Origin: UBA6016 sp964568395
GTDB taxonomy: Bacteria; Campylobacterota; Campylobacteria; Campylobacterales; UBA6016
Direction of reading: 5' to 3'
Length of the DNA: 24,701 nucleotides
Assembly: GCA_964568395.1 (NCBI GenBank)
Contig: CAZMPN010000022.1
Coordinates: 1-24,701 of the forward strand
Shown here piece after piece: positions 13,614-21,134 of this stretch; position 1 is the first letter of the stretch, and each line of letters begins with the position of its first letter. The notes under the pieces are model-generated. The model made no database searches and was not told where the DNA came from. It worked only from the letters and a program-made list of their open reading frames with translations. A program made the position numbers and the translations under genes.

Positions 13614-14283
13614 CCTACACAAATCTTTCACGCTCTCATCTGCACTGTACGCGGGCTGCATCGCCGCAGCGCTAACGGCTTATACATCGGTTGCGAAAAC
13701 AAATTCCGCGGATACTCCAAGATTGACGCAGATTCGGATATGCGAACAGGTCGCCGAAGCGCAAGCGCCTCAATCTCAAAAAACAGTAGATAGCGCAAGC
13801 GAGCCAAAAGAGCAACGCAATGCCGTAAAACAGGGGCCGATGGCAAAACAGGCCGAATATACGACTCCAAAACCTATGTCAAATGCGGCTTTACAACAAA
13901 ATACGTTACAAAAAAGCGATTTTACGCCTACCAAGCAACCGGCGCAGCAAGAGGCCAGAGAGCCTTCGATATCGTCCAAGCAGGAGGCAATAGATGAAAA
14001 CAAAGAGTATATAAGACTAAATATAGCAAAGATAAGAGAGTTGATCTCCAAATACAAGAGATATCCGAATATAGCCATAAAAATGGGCGCGGAAGGCGTA
14101 TCGTCCATATCTTTTAAATTAAATCCGAGCGGAGCGGTAGAGGATATAAAAATAGCAAAGTCGTCCGGCTATTCATATCTAGACAAAAGCTCAATACAGA
14201 CGATAGAGGAAGCGGCTGCGGATATGCCAAAGCCGCATAAGGCGGTGACGCTTATTATACCTATCGAGTATAGACTAAATTAA
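13603..14283 (+). CDS. tonB: TonB-family energy transducer
   Basis: Spans the periplasm to pass ExbBD energy to outer-membrane receptors. The 226-residue product has one N-terminal helix (about 9-30, SSALYAGCIAAALTAYTSV), a roughly 110-residue spacer rich in Gln, Lys, Ala and Ser rather than in the usual Glu-Pro/Lys-Pro repeats, and a C-terminal TonB domain (about 145-226) with YPNIAIKMGAEG, VSSISFKLNPSGAVEDIKIAKSSGY and a closing VTLIIPIEYRL strand. The membrane helix has no histidine, unlike His20 in E. coli TonB. The stop TAA overlaps the opposite stop of the SQR-like gene within TTAA. Confidence 0.85.
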   Translation: MRNNLHKSFTLSSALYAGCIAAALTAYTSVAKTNSADTPRLTQIRICEQVAEAQAPQSQKTVDSASEPKEQRNAVKQGPMAKQAEYTTPKPMSNAALQQNTLQKSDFTPTKQPAQQEAREPSISSKQEAIDENKEYIRLNIAKIRELISKYKRYPNIAIKMGAEGVSSISFKLNPSGAVEDIKIAKSSGYSYLDKSSIQTIEEAAADMPKPHKAVTLIIPIEYRLN

Positions 14284-15446
14284 GCACCCGGAAGCCTCGG
14301 TATCTTTTTGAGTCTACTTAACTTGTAATACCTGCCCCACCCTTTCTTAATCCAATGTCCCACGACAGGCATAGGCACCAAAAGCTCCCTTTGTGAATCC
14401 CTATACACCAAAGATGCGGAATCGCCCATATCTACCATACATATCAGATTAATCTGCTCGACGTAGCTTCTTCTCGCATCACTATTGTTTTCAATGCTGA
14501 ATATGTTAAACGCCGCATTTCTTGCCATAACCTCCGCAACATGCCCCTGCTTAACCCTCCAATCGGGACCGTCAAGCGAAGCGATATCCCCTATCGCGAA
14601 TACGTTAGCGAAACCATCTACCTGACAATAATGATTTATTTTTATAAAGCCGGCATCGCTAAGAGGCAAATCGGACTTTTGTAAAAACGACGGCCCGCAT
14701 CTGCCGGGAATAAACATCGTAAAGTCGGCCTCTATGAATGTATTGTCGGCAAATATGACTTTATTTTGCTCAAATCTATCTATCTGCTTGCCAAAATGCG
14801 TAGATATCTTCAGTTTTCCAAAAAACTTGCCGAATTCTTTAACCGCTTTCACGCCAAGTTTTTGTCCAGGGGTCTCCATGGGCGCAAAGAAGAGCAGTTC
14901 GTATTTGTCTCTGATTTTCTTTTTTTTGAGAGTATTGTGGATGTTAAATATAAACTCAAACGCAGGACCGCCTCTGACCCCCGTAGTATCTATCGGGTTG
15001 CCTGCAAATCCGGCAGCTATCTTGCCGCCGCCTTTAAACAAAAGCTCATCTATTTTATCTCTAATTCTGAGCGAGTCTTCCGGCCTGCCGCAAATAGATA
15101 TCGTATTTTCTACGCCATCATAAGGAAGCTTCTCGCCTCCAAGGGCGACTATCAGATAATCGAACAAAACCTCGCCCGCGTTCTTTAGAGCAAACTTGTT
15201 TTTTGAGGCTTCGATATTCACAACCTCGTCTACGACAAGTTCAAACCCGTGCACCTTTGCCAACTCATCCAAAGGAAGGCATACGTCTTCAAACTCCTTC
15301 TCTCTGGTCGGTATCCATATCGAAATCGGATGTATAAACACAAAATCCCTATTAGAAACCAGGGAAACTTCAAAACCCTCTTGCCTTAGTGATATTGCCG
15401 CTTCTACGCCGGCAATACCGCCGCCAAGTATCCAAACTTTTTTCAC
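14280..15446 (-). CDS. SQR/FCSD-like FAD-dependent oxidoreductase, missing one redox cysteine
   Basis: A 388-residue flavoprotein with GGGIAGVEAA (8-17) for FAD, a second dinucleotide/FAD motif FAIGDIAS (283-290), and the SQR-like C-terminal region CMVDMGDSASLVY with Cys336, matching one redox cysteine of classical SQRs. The region GVRGGPAFEFIFN (157-169) corresponds to the SCFGPAYEF segment that bears the second redox Cys, but here that Cys is absent. Other cysteines (Cys119, Cys250, Cys274) sit elsewhere. There is no signal sequence, so it is probably cytoplasmic-facing, with an amphipathic C terminus (HWIKKGWGRYYKLSRLKKIPR) for membrane contact. It starts four bases after the ccoG stop. 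It may be a true SQR with altered chemistry or a different quinone reductase. Confidence 0.7.
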   Translation of the reverse strand: MKKVWILGGGIAGVEAAISLRQEGFEVSLVSNRDFVFIHPISIWIPTREKEFEDVCLPLDELAKVHGFELVVDEVVNIEASKNKFALKNAGEVLFDYLIVALGGEKLPYDGVENTISICGRPEDSLRIRDKIDELLFKGGGKIAAGFAGNPIDTTGVRGGPAFEFIFNIHNTLKKKKIRDKYELLFFAPMETPGQKLGVKAVKEFGKFFGKLKISTHFGKQIDRFEQNKVIFADNTFIEADFTMFIPGRCGPSFLQKSDLPLSDAGFIKINHYCQVDGFANVFAIGDIASLDGPDWRVKQGHVAEVMARNAAFNIFSIENNSDARRSYVEQINLICMVDMGDSASLVYRDSQRELLVPMPVVGHWIKKGWGRYYKLSRLKKIPRLPGA

Positions 15447-15450
15447 TCTC

Positions 15451-16857
15451 TTACTTATTCGCTTTCTCTTTCAAAACTTCGGCGGACGGGTAGAAGAATA
15501 CCGCGTCGCGCTCTACGACTATTTTTTGCTTATCGTCTACGGCGAACGCCCTTATTTTAATAGGGATAGGCGTATCTTTTCTATCGTTATTCGCCAGTAC
15601 TTTGTCCGCATACAAGACAACAACTTTATTTACCTTGCTTCCAGCATGTAGCTTGAAAGATTCGGTAGGTCTTGATATTTTTATATCATTTCTGCCGACT
15701 ACTTCAAAGTAGTATGTATGATCCACAGAGTCCGTATTTTGGAACAAGAACGTATAGTGGTTTTCGACAACACCCGCATCTTTGACCGCATAAAGCTCGG
15801 ACGATCTATTGATATTGAGAAGCATATGTTCTTTTTTGGAGCCAAGCAGCAATAGCCCAGCAAACGCCAATGTCAGCATGACTATATAGGCAAGAATTCT
15901 GAATCTGAAAATTTTTGTCTTGCCAGTCTCCATGGCCTCATAGCTTGTCCACTTAATCAGATTCTCTTTGCCGAGACTTGCCATCACAGGCGCGCAAGCA
16001 TCCGCACACTCAAGACAGTTTATACACTCAAGCTGTAGGCCTTTTCTGATATCTATGTGGGTAGGACAAACGTTGACGCAAGCCATGCACCCTACGCAAT
16101 CGCCCTCCGCAGGCTTATCCGCTATTTTATTGCCGACTTTGTCGTATATAACTCCACCTCTCTTGTCGTCATATATCTCCATAATCGTATTGTTGTCATA
16201 CATGACCGATTGTATTCTCGCATAAGGACATATGTAAATACAAAAATCTTCGGCAAGCCATACGACATCATAAACCAAAAACAGCGTGATTACAGCTACG
16301 AAGCCGATAAGCACCTTATGCTCCGCCGGATTCGCCATATATGCGAAGAAATCTTCCGGCGGTACAAAATACCACATAAAGTTAGATGCCGCGACAAAAG
16401 CGAGAAGGGTCCATATCAAAACGGCGATACCCTTTTTAGCTTTGTTTTCAAACTTTGAAGTATCCACTTTTTTCTGTTTGTTTCTTCTAGAGTGCATACC
16501 AAGAAGCCAGCCCTCTATAAACTCTCTATATATAACCCTGAATATCGTCTGAGGACACGCCCAACCGCACCAAACCCTGCCGCCAAGCGTCGTAAGGAAA
16601 AATATGACCATGAATAGCATGATTAAGAGGAAAGGCATTAAGTATAGCTCTTGCATATCAAAAGCAACACCCATTAACTGAAGCTGTTTTTTATCAAAAG
16701 AAAGAAGGAATAGATGATTGCCGTTTATTTTTATAAACGGGATAAGCAGCGATATTATCGAAACAAAGAAAAAGAAAACATATCTCTGTTTAAAATACGG
16801 AGTCCACTTTTTCAAAAAATCCTGTTTGTATGCTTTAGCATCTTGAGACGGTTCCAT
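15451..16857 (-). CDS. ccoG: cbb3 oxidase maturation protein CcoG (RdxA/FixG-like)
   Basis: Membrane iron-sulfur protein linked to copper delivery and assembly of cbb3 oxidase. The 468-residue product has about five helices, with CGWACPQTIF early in the membrane part, a periplasmic C-terminal beta domain (about 360-468), and a cytosolic dicluster ferredoxin region with CVGCMACVNVCP and CINCLECADACAP. The order and length are normal for the family. AAGGGG precedes the ATG at a short spacing. It is separated from ccoN by the exb genes, and heads a two-gene unit with the SQR-like gene. Confidence 0.93.
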   Translation of the reverse strand: MEPSQDAKAYKQDFLKKWTPYFKQRYVFFFFVSIISLLIPFIKINGNHLFLLSFDKKQLQLMGVAFDMQELYLMPFLLIMLFMVIFFLTTLGGRVWCGWACPQTIFRVIYREFIEGWLLGMHSRRNKQKKVDTSKFENKAKKGIAVLIWTLLAFVAASNFMWYFVPPEDFFAYMANPAEHKVLIGFVAVITLFLVYDVVWLAEDFCIYICPYARIQSVMYDNNTIMEIYDDKRGGVIYDKVGNKIADKPAEGDCVGCMACVNVCPTHIDIRKGLQLECINCLECADACAPVMASLGKENLIKWTSYEAMETGKTKIFRFRILAYIVMLTLAFAGLLLLGSKKEHMLLNINRSSELYAVKDAGVVENHYTFLFQNTDSVDHTYYFEVVGRNDIKISRPTESFKLHAGSKVNKVVVLYADKVLANNDRKDTPIPIKIRAFAVDDKQKIVVERDAVFFYPSAEVLKEKANK

Positions 16858-16949
16858 ATGTCACCCCTTTAAATATAACTATGCATCTATATTTTAGCTT
16901 AGAATTAAAAGCTGACCTTATAGATTAATAGTGTCTAACTTATATGAGC

Positions 16950-16955
16950 ATAATA
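16950..16955 (-). promoter_or_regulatory. Candidate -10 element for ccoG
   Basis: On the minus strand TATTAT in ATAGTATTATGC lies about 90 bases before the ccoG ATG, in AT-rich sequence. It resembles the exbB element (both read AGTATTAT) but no other signal is clear, so it remains weak. Confidence 0.3.
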
Positions 16956-17012
16956 CTATTTAATATAAATTTAAAAACAGATAAATTTTATACTAATTAA
17001 AATTTGGGCATA

Positions 17013-17048
17013 AAAAAAGGGAGGGGCATTTTATCCCCTCCCTTTTTT
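17013..17048 (-). terminator. Rho-independent terminator after the type II SQR gene
   Basis: AAAAAAGGGAGGGG (17013-17026) pairs perfectly with CCCCTCCCTTTTTT (17035-17048) around an eight-base loop, 22 bases past the sqr stop. A and T tracts on both sides make it potentially bidirectional, and it insulates ccoG from sqr. Confidence 0.9.
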
Positions 17049-17069
17049 GAAAAGCCCGATATAGAAAGC

Positions 17070-18545
17070 TTACGCTCTACCTCTAAGCATACCGTACCAG
17101 TACATTGGAGGAAGAAGATATACTTTGAATATCCACCATATCCATCTCTCTTGCGCCGGGTCTAGCGGGAAGCTTGGCATCGCCATAGCTTTTGTAATCG
17201 GCTCTTTTTTCTCTACTTGCTCTTTGTCATAACCAAACTCCGCAAGCATTACCCTGCCTCTTCTTGTTATAAGCGGGCAAACGGTGTAGCCGCTATATTT
17301 GCCTTCCATAGGCTTGCCGTTCATAAGGGCTATCATATTTTGCACAAGCACAGGCGCCTGTTTTCTAACAGAACCGCCGGTTTTACCGAATGGAGTGCCG
17401 ATACAGTCGCCTATACCGAATACGTTAGGGAATTTTTTACTTTGGAGCGTTTGATCGTCTACAAACATCCAGCCTTTATTGTTTACAAACGGGCTTTTTA
17501 CGATTTCCGCAACTGGGCTCATTGGAGGAACGACATGCAGAAGGTCATATTTCTTCTCTACAAGTTCGATTTTTTCCTCTTCGACATCTTCGCCAAGATC
17601 CTTATCGAACACTTTTACTTTTGTTTTTTTCTCGAATATGGCTATTTTTTCGGCCGGCTTTACTTCAACAAGGTTATGGTTGAAGCTTGTATTAATCTCT
17701 TTCTCTTTTACAAAACCTACAACCGCGTCATGATATGCAGGCACGCCGAAATATTTACCGGCAGCGGTCATAAACTCTATCTTTGCATCTTTTCTGGTAT
17801 TGCTATAGTTTCTCATATAGTCTTCAGTCAGATACATAATTTTTTGAGGAGCGCCGCCGCATTTAATAGGAGTTGCCGGATTCGTAAACAAAAGCGTGCC
17901 GCCTTTTAGTTTCTGCATCGCATCCCACATCATCTCGGAGCCTTTTAGGTCATAGATACAGTGGATATCGTTTTTACCTATCATATCAGCGGTAAGACCT
18001 TTGATTTTCTCAAAGTTATACTGAAGCCCGGCCGCAACTACAAGATAATCGTATGTCAGAGTTTTGCCGCCGGCAAGCTTTAGAGAGTTTGTCTCAGGCA
18101 TAAACTCTACGGCTTTATCTTTTTCCCATTTAACGCCGCTAGGTATATAGTCGGCCTCATTTCTTATCAAGCTATCAAGAGTTTTAATACCGCCGCCCAC
18201 AAGAGTTTGTCCAGGTTGATATACATGCTTATCGCTAGGTTCGATAAGCGTTATGTTTTCAGGTTTTACATCCGCCCTTACAAGTCTAGCCGCAACGGTA
18301 ATACCGGCCGAACCGCCGCCGACGATTACTATTTTGGCATCCATGCCGGCTTTTAGTTTTGGAGTTGCGTTTTTATCGCTACCGTTTGTCTCGTTGCCTT
18401 CAGCAAATAGGTCAGTATTTCCTACCATCATTGCACCAGATGCAAAAGCTAGGACTTTTAGCGCATCCCTTCTTGAGAGTTCGCCTCTTTTGACGGCCTC
18501 CTCTACTTTTTCTTCAATCCCCGGAAACAATTCGTCTTTTCTCAT
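17070..18545 (-). CDS. sqr: Type II sulfide:quinone oxidoreductase, Tat-signal bearing
   Basis: Oxidises sulfide and passes electrons to the quinone pool. The 491-residue product carries a long N-region then a twin-arginine signal (LSRRDALKVLAF, residues 23-34), an FAD motif (IVIVGGGSAGIT, 72-83), and both redox cysteines of the type II (mitochondrial SQOR-like) branch: Cys229 in PIKCGGAPQKIMYL and Cys423 in YTVCPLITRRGRVMLAEF. The C terminus (ERWIWWIFKVYLLPPMYWYGMLRG) matches the amphipathic membrane-contact tail of that branch. A periplasmic location is inferred from the Tat signal. The ATG follows AAGGA. It is a single-gene transcript with its own terminator, and lies downstream of fusA. 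This is one of three sulfide-dehydrogenase-family flavoproteins in the window. Confidence 0.88.
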   Translation of the reverse strand: MRKDELFPGIEEKVEEAVKRGELSRRDALKVLAFASGAMMVGNTDLFAEGNETNGSDKNATPKLKAGMDAKIVIVGGGSAGITVAARLVRADVKPENITLIEPSDKHVYQPGQTLVGGGIKTLDSLIRNEADYIPSGVKWEKDKAVEFMPETNSLKLAGGKTLTYDYLVVAAGLQYNFEKIKGLTADMIGKNDIHCIYDLKGSEMMWDAMQKLKGGTLLFTNPATPIKCGGAPQKIMYLTEDYMRNYSNTRKDAKIEFMTAAGKYFGVPAYHDAVVGFVKEKEINTSFNHNLVEVKPAEKIAIFEKKTKVKVFDKDLGEDVEEEKIELVEKKYDLLHVVPPMSPVAEIVKSPFVNNKGWMFVDDQTLQSKKFPNVFGIGDCIGTPFGKTGGSVRKQAPVLVQNMIALMNGKPMEGKYSGYTVCPLITRRGRVMLAEFGYDKEQVEKKEPITKAMAMPSFPLDPAQERWIWWIFKVYLLPPMYWYGMLRGRA

Positions 18546-18621
18546 GCTCTGTTCCTTAAGTTTGTCCGATCAAAACCGGATTTTTGTTTTTAATACGAAA
18601 AACATTTTAACATTAAGTAAC

Positions 18622-18627
18622 ATTATA
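18622..18627 (-). promoter_or_regulatory. Promoter -10 for the type II SQR gene
   Basis: A perfect TATAAT on the minus strand, in TTTTATAATG, places the start near 18615 and gives a leader of about 70 bases before the ATG. Three ACATT copies on the plus strand (18602, 18610, 18620) overlap this promoter and could be an operator, although they are short. Confidence 0.5.
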
Positions 18628-18661
18628 AAATACTTAAACGATAAGATGACTTTTAATGCTC

Positions 18662-18667
18662 TATAAT
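18662..18667 (+). promoter_or_regulatory. Plus-strand -10 match before the remnant/small-RNA region
   Basis: TATAAT in GCTCTATAATAAAA on the plus strand would start transcription near 18674. The transcript would run to the hairpin and TTT at 18934-18953, giving an RNA of about 280 bases. It supports either a small RNA or the promoter of a now-decayed gene. Confidence 0.3.
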
Positions 18668-18694
18668 AAAATTTTATTCTATTGTATTAGAAAA

Positions 18695-18860
18695 ATGAAA
18701 GCAGAAAATGGAGTATATAGCGTTATCGTCGTGCGCATCACTAAGCAGCCCAAATAGAAAATGTCAAACAATGTTACAAGATATATAGCGGAGCAAAATT
18801 AGAGAGTGTTACCATGATGGCACCATAAAAACATGAACCATTCGATATTATAGGCAAAAC
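18695..18860 (+). pseudogene. Possible decayed gene or untranslated RNA between sqr and fusA
   Basis: Short frames read like protein but break quickly. From ATG 18708 the frame reads MEYIALSSCASLSS and on to QTMLQDI before TAG (18786-18788). The +1 frame then continues plausibly as IYSGAKLESVTMMAP from 18781 to a TAA at 18826-18828 and KHEPFDIIGKT beyond. A third frame opens at ATG 18695 (20 codons). Frame-hopping with in-frame stops is what a frameshifted remnant looks like. No Shine-Dalgarno precedes either ATG. The rest of the gap, to 18933, is AT-rich with nothing recognisable. Confidence 0.25.
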
Positions 18861-18933
18861 ATAGACAAATATACTATTGAAAAATAATGTAAAAATTGTA
18901 ATTAAGTTTATAAGAAGAATTGATTAAGAGGAT

Positions 18934-18953
18934 AGGCCGCAAAAGCGGCCTTT
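18934..18953. terminator. Hairpin downstream of fusA
   Basis: AGGCCGC (18934-18940) pairs with GCGGCCT (18945-18951) around AAAA. It lies about 15 bases past the fusA stop. On the minus strand the hairpin lacks a good T-run (ATCCTC follows), whereas on the plus strand it is followed by TT and G. It probably ends the fusA transcript weakly, and may end a plus-strand RNA. Confidence 0.55.
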
Positions 18954-18965
18954 GTGAAGTGGAAA

Positions 18966-21041
18966 TTAAGAAGCGTTTCTTTTTTTAACGATCTCTTCAG
19001 TTACGTTTCTAGGAGCCTCTTCGTAGTGGTCGAATTCCATAGAGTATGCGCCTCTACCTTGAGTCATAGATCTAATATCCGTAGAGTAGCCGAACATTTC
19101 AGATAGTGGAACCATGGCCGTAACAACTTTTACGCCGTTTCTCTCATCCATCTCTTGGATTTGGCCTCTTCTTCTATTAAGGTCGCCGATAACGTCGCCC
19201 ATATACTCTTCCGGCATTTCACATTCAACTTTCATAATTGGCTCAAGAAGTGCGATACCCGCTTTTCTCGTACCCTCTTTGAACGCCATGGAAGCCGCAA
19301 GTTTAAACGCAAGCTCGGAAGAGTCGACATCATGGTAAGAACCGAATGTTAGTGTTACTTTAACGTCAACAAACGGATAACCGGCAAGAACACCGCCAGC
19401 AAGAGTTTCTCTAATACCTTTTTCAACAGCAGGAATAAACTCTCTAGGAATTACACCGCCTTTAATAGCGTCGACGAATTCAAAACCTTTACCAGCCTCA
19501 AGCGGTTCGATATCGATAACAACGTGACCATATTGACCTTTACCGCCAGATTGTTTTGCGTATTTGTGCTCAGCCTTGATAGGCCCTTTAACAGTTTCTC
19601 TGTATGAAACTTGCGGATTACCTACGTTTGCTTCAACTTTAAACTCTCTTTTCATCCTGTCGACAATAATCTCAAGGTGAAGCTCGCCCATACCGGAGAT
19701 GATAGTTTGTCCACTCTCTTCGTCAGAGCTTACTCTAAAGCTTGGATCCTCTTCCGCTAGTTTTTTAAGCGCAAGACCCATTTTTTCTTGGTCAGCTTTT
19801 GTTTTTGGCTCAACCGCAATAGAGATAACCGGCTCAGGGAACGTCATTCTCTCAAGGATTACAGGATGCGAATCATCGCACAGCGTATCGCCTGTCAGCG
19901 TGTCTTTAAGACCTACTACGGCGCCGATATCACCAGCGTAAAGCTCTTTTACCTCTTCCCTTTTGTTGGCGTGCATTTTTAGAAGCCTACCAACCCTCTC
20001 TTTTTTCTCTTTCGTAGAGTTAAGAACGTAGCTGCCGCTTTCAAGCTTGCCAGAGTAAATTCTTACGAAAGTAAGCTGTCCGACAAACGGGTCGGTCATA
20101 ATCTTAAACGCAAGAGCAGAGAAATTCTCGTCTGTAGAGTTAACAGTCACTTCTTCTTCTGTTTTTGGGTCGATACCTTTTATCTGTGCAACTTCCGTTG
20201 GCGACGGCAGATATGTTACAACCGCGTCAAGCATTTTTTCGGTACCTTTGTTTTTAAACGAAGAACCGCATAGCATTGGAGTGATAGTCATTGCAAGACA
20301 TCCGGCTTTGATACCTTTAATGATCTCTTCCTCTGTTAGCTCTTCACCTTCGAGATATTTCATCATAAGCTCTTCGTCCGACTCGGCAGCGGCCTCTATC
20401 ATAGCTTTTCTGTATTCGTTGGCTTTCTCTTGAAGATCCGCCGGAATATCGCTAATTGTAGCTTTTGCGCCGATTTCGCCTGTCCATGTGTAAGCTTTCA
20501 TCTCAACAAGGTCAACGATACCTTGGAAGTTTTCTTCGGCGCCGATTGGTATTTGAAGCGGCACAGGGTTGGCTTTTAGTCTTGATTTTACGGAGTTGAT
20601 AACGTTGTAAAAGTCAGCGCCCGTTCTATCCATTTTATTTACATAGATAATCCTTGGAACGCCGTATCTGTTTGCTTGTCTCCAAACAGTTTCTGATTGC
20701 GGCTGAACCGCGCCAACGGCACAGAAAACAGCAACAGCGCCGTCAAGAACCCTCATAGACCTTTCAACTTCGATTGTAAAGTCAACGTGTCCCGGAGTAT
20801 CGATGATGTTTATTTGAATATCTTTCCATTGGCAAGTAGTCGCCGCGGAAGTAATCGTAATACCTCTCTCTTTTTCTTGTTCCATCCAGTCCATAGTAGC
20901 GGCGCCGTCGTGAACCTCGCCTATCTTATGCGACATACCGGTATAGAATAGAATTCTCTCGGTTGTAGTAGTTTTCCCGGCGTCGATGTGGGCAGCGATA
21001 CCGATGTTTCTAATCTTGTCCAATGGGACTGTTCTAGACAT
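18966..21041 (-). CDS. fusA: Elongation factor G
   Basis: Translocation GTPase that moves tRNA-mRNA through the ribosome. The 691-residue product has the G1 P-loop AHIDAGKTTTT near residue 17, the switch segment RGITITSAATT, DTPGHVDF and NKMDRTGADF, then domains II-V with the RGRGQIQ-like RRGQIQEMDERNG motif and the closing TQGRGAYSMEFDHYEE. Length is standard. AAGGA precedes the ATG. It is last in the rpsL-rpsG-fusA order but sits beyond a terminator and a possible promoter of its own. tuf is not in the window. Confidence 0.97.
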   Translation of the reverse strand: MSRTVPLDKIRNIGIAAHIDAGKTTTTERILFYTGMSHKIGEVHDGAATMDWMEQEKERGITITSAATTCQWKDIQINIIDTPGHVDFTIEVERSMRVLDGAVAVFCAVGAVQPQSETVWRQANRYGVPRIIYVNKMDRTGADFYNVINSVKSRLKANPVPLQIPIGAEENFQGIVDLVEMKAYTWTGEIGAKATISDIPADLQEKANEYRKAMIEAAAESDEELMMKYLEGEELTEEEIIKGIKAGCLAMTITPMLCGSSFKNKGTEKMLDAVVTYLPSPTEVAQIKGIDPKTEEEVTVNSTDENFSALAFKIMTDPFVGQLTFVRIYSGKLESGSYVLNSTKEKKERVGRLLKMHANKREEVKELYAGDIGAVVGLKDTLTGDTLCDDSHPVILERMTFPEPVISIAVEPKTKADQEKMGLALKKLAEEDPSFRVSSDEESGQTIISGMGELHLEIIVDRMKREFKVEANVGNPQVSYRETVKGPIKAEHKYAKQSGGKGQYGHVVIDIEPLEAGKGFEFVDAIKGGVIPREFIPAVEKGIRETLAGGVLAGYPFVDVKVTLTFGSYHDVDSSELAFKLAASMAFKEGTRKAGIALLEPIMKVECEMPEEYMGDVIGDLNRRRGQIQEMDERNGVKVVTAMVPLSEMFGYSTDIRSMTQGRGAYSMEFDHYEEAPRNVTEEIVKKRNAS

Positions 21042-21080
21042 TTTCAGTTCCTTAAAAGTTGGATTTTTGTGAAGTGTAAA

Positions 21081-21086
21081 AGTATA
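21081..21086 (-). promoter_or_regulatory. Candidate fusA promoter (-10)
   Basis: TATACT on the minus strand, matching TATAAT at five of six positions, lies just past the terminator at 21093-21124 and about 40 bases before the fusA ATG. It would restart transcription of fusA after the terminator. Confidence 0.4.
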
Positions 21087-21092
21087 TAAACT

Positions 21093-21124
21093 AAAAAAGG
21101 CAAGGGCATTACACCCTTGCCTTT
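21093..21124 (-). terminator. Terminator/attenuator between rpsG and fusA
   Basis: On the minus strand GGCAAGGG and CCCTTGCC pair, extended by AAA/TTT (21096-21106 with 21114-21124) around a seven-base loop, followed by a run of six T (21098-21093). This is a well-formed intrinsic terminator inside the str-type gene order, 10 bases beyond the rpsG stop. Confidence 0.85.
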
Positions 21125-21134
21125 AAAAGCTAGA

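Noticed and set aside
16940..16999. 18-codon plus-strand frame starting MSIILFN before the sqr terminator
   Set aside because: No ribosome site, AT-driven composition, and no conserved feature.
17217..17909. A 230-codon plus-strand frame opposite the type II SQR gene
   Set aside because: The product is rich in Tyr, Phe, His and Arg as expected from reading a gene's opposite strand, with no motif and no ribosome site. The SQR reading carries all family residues.
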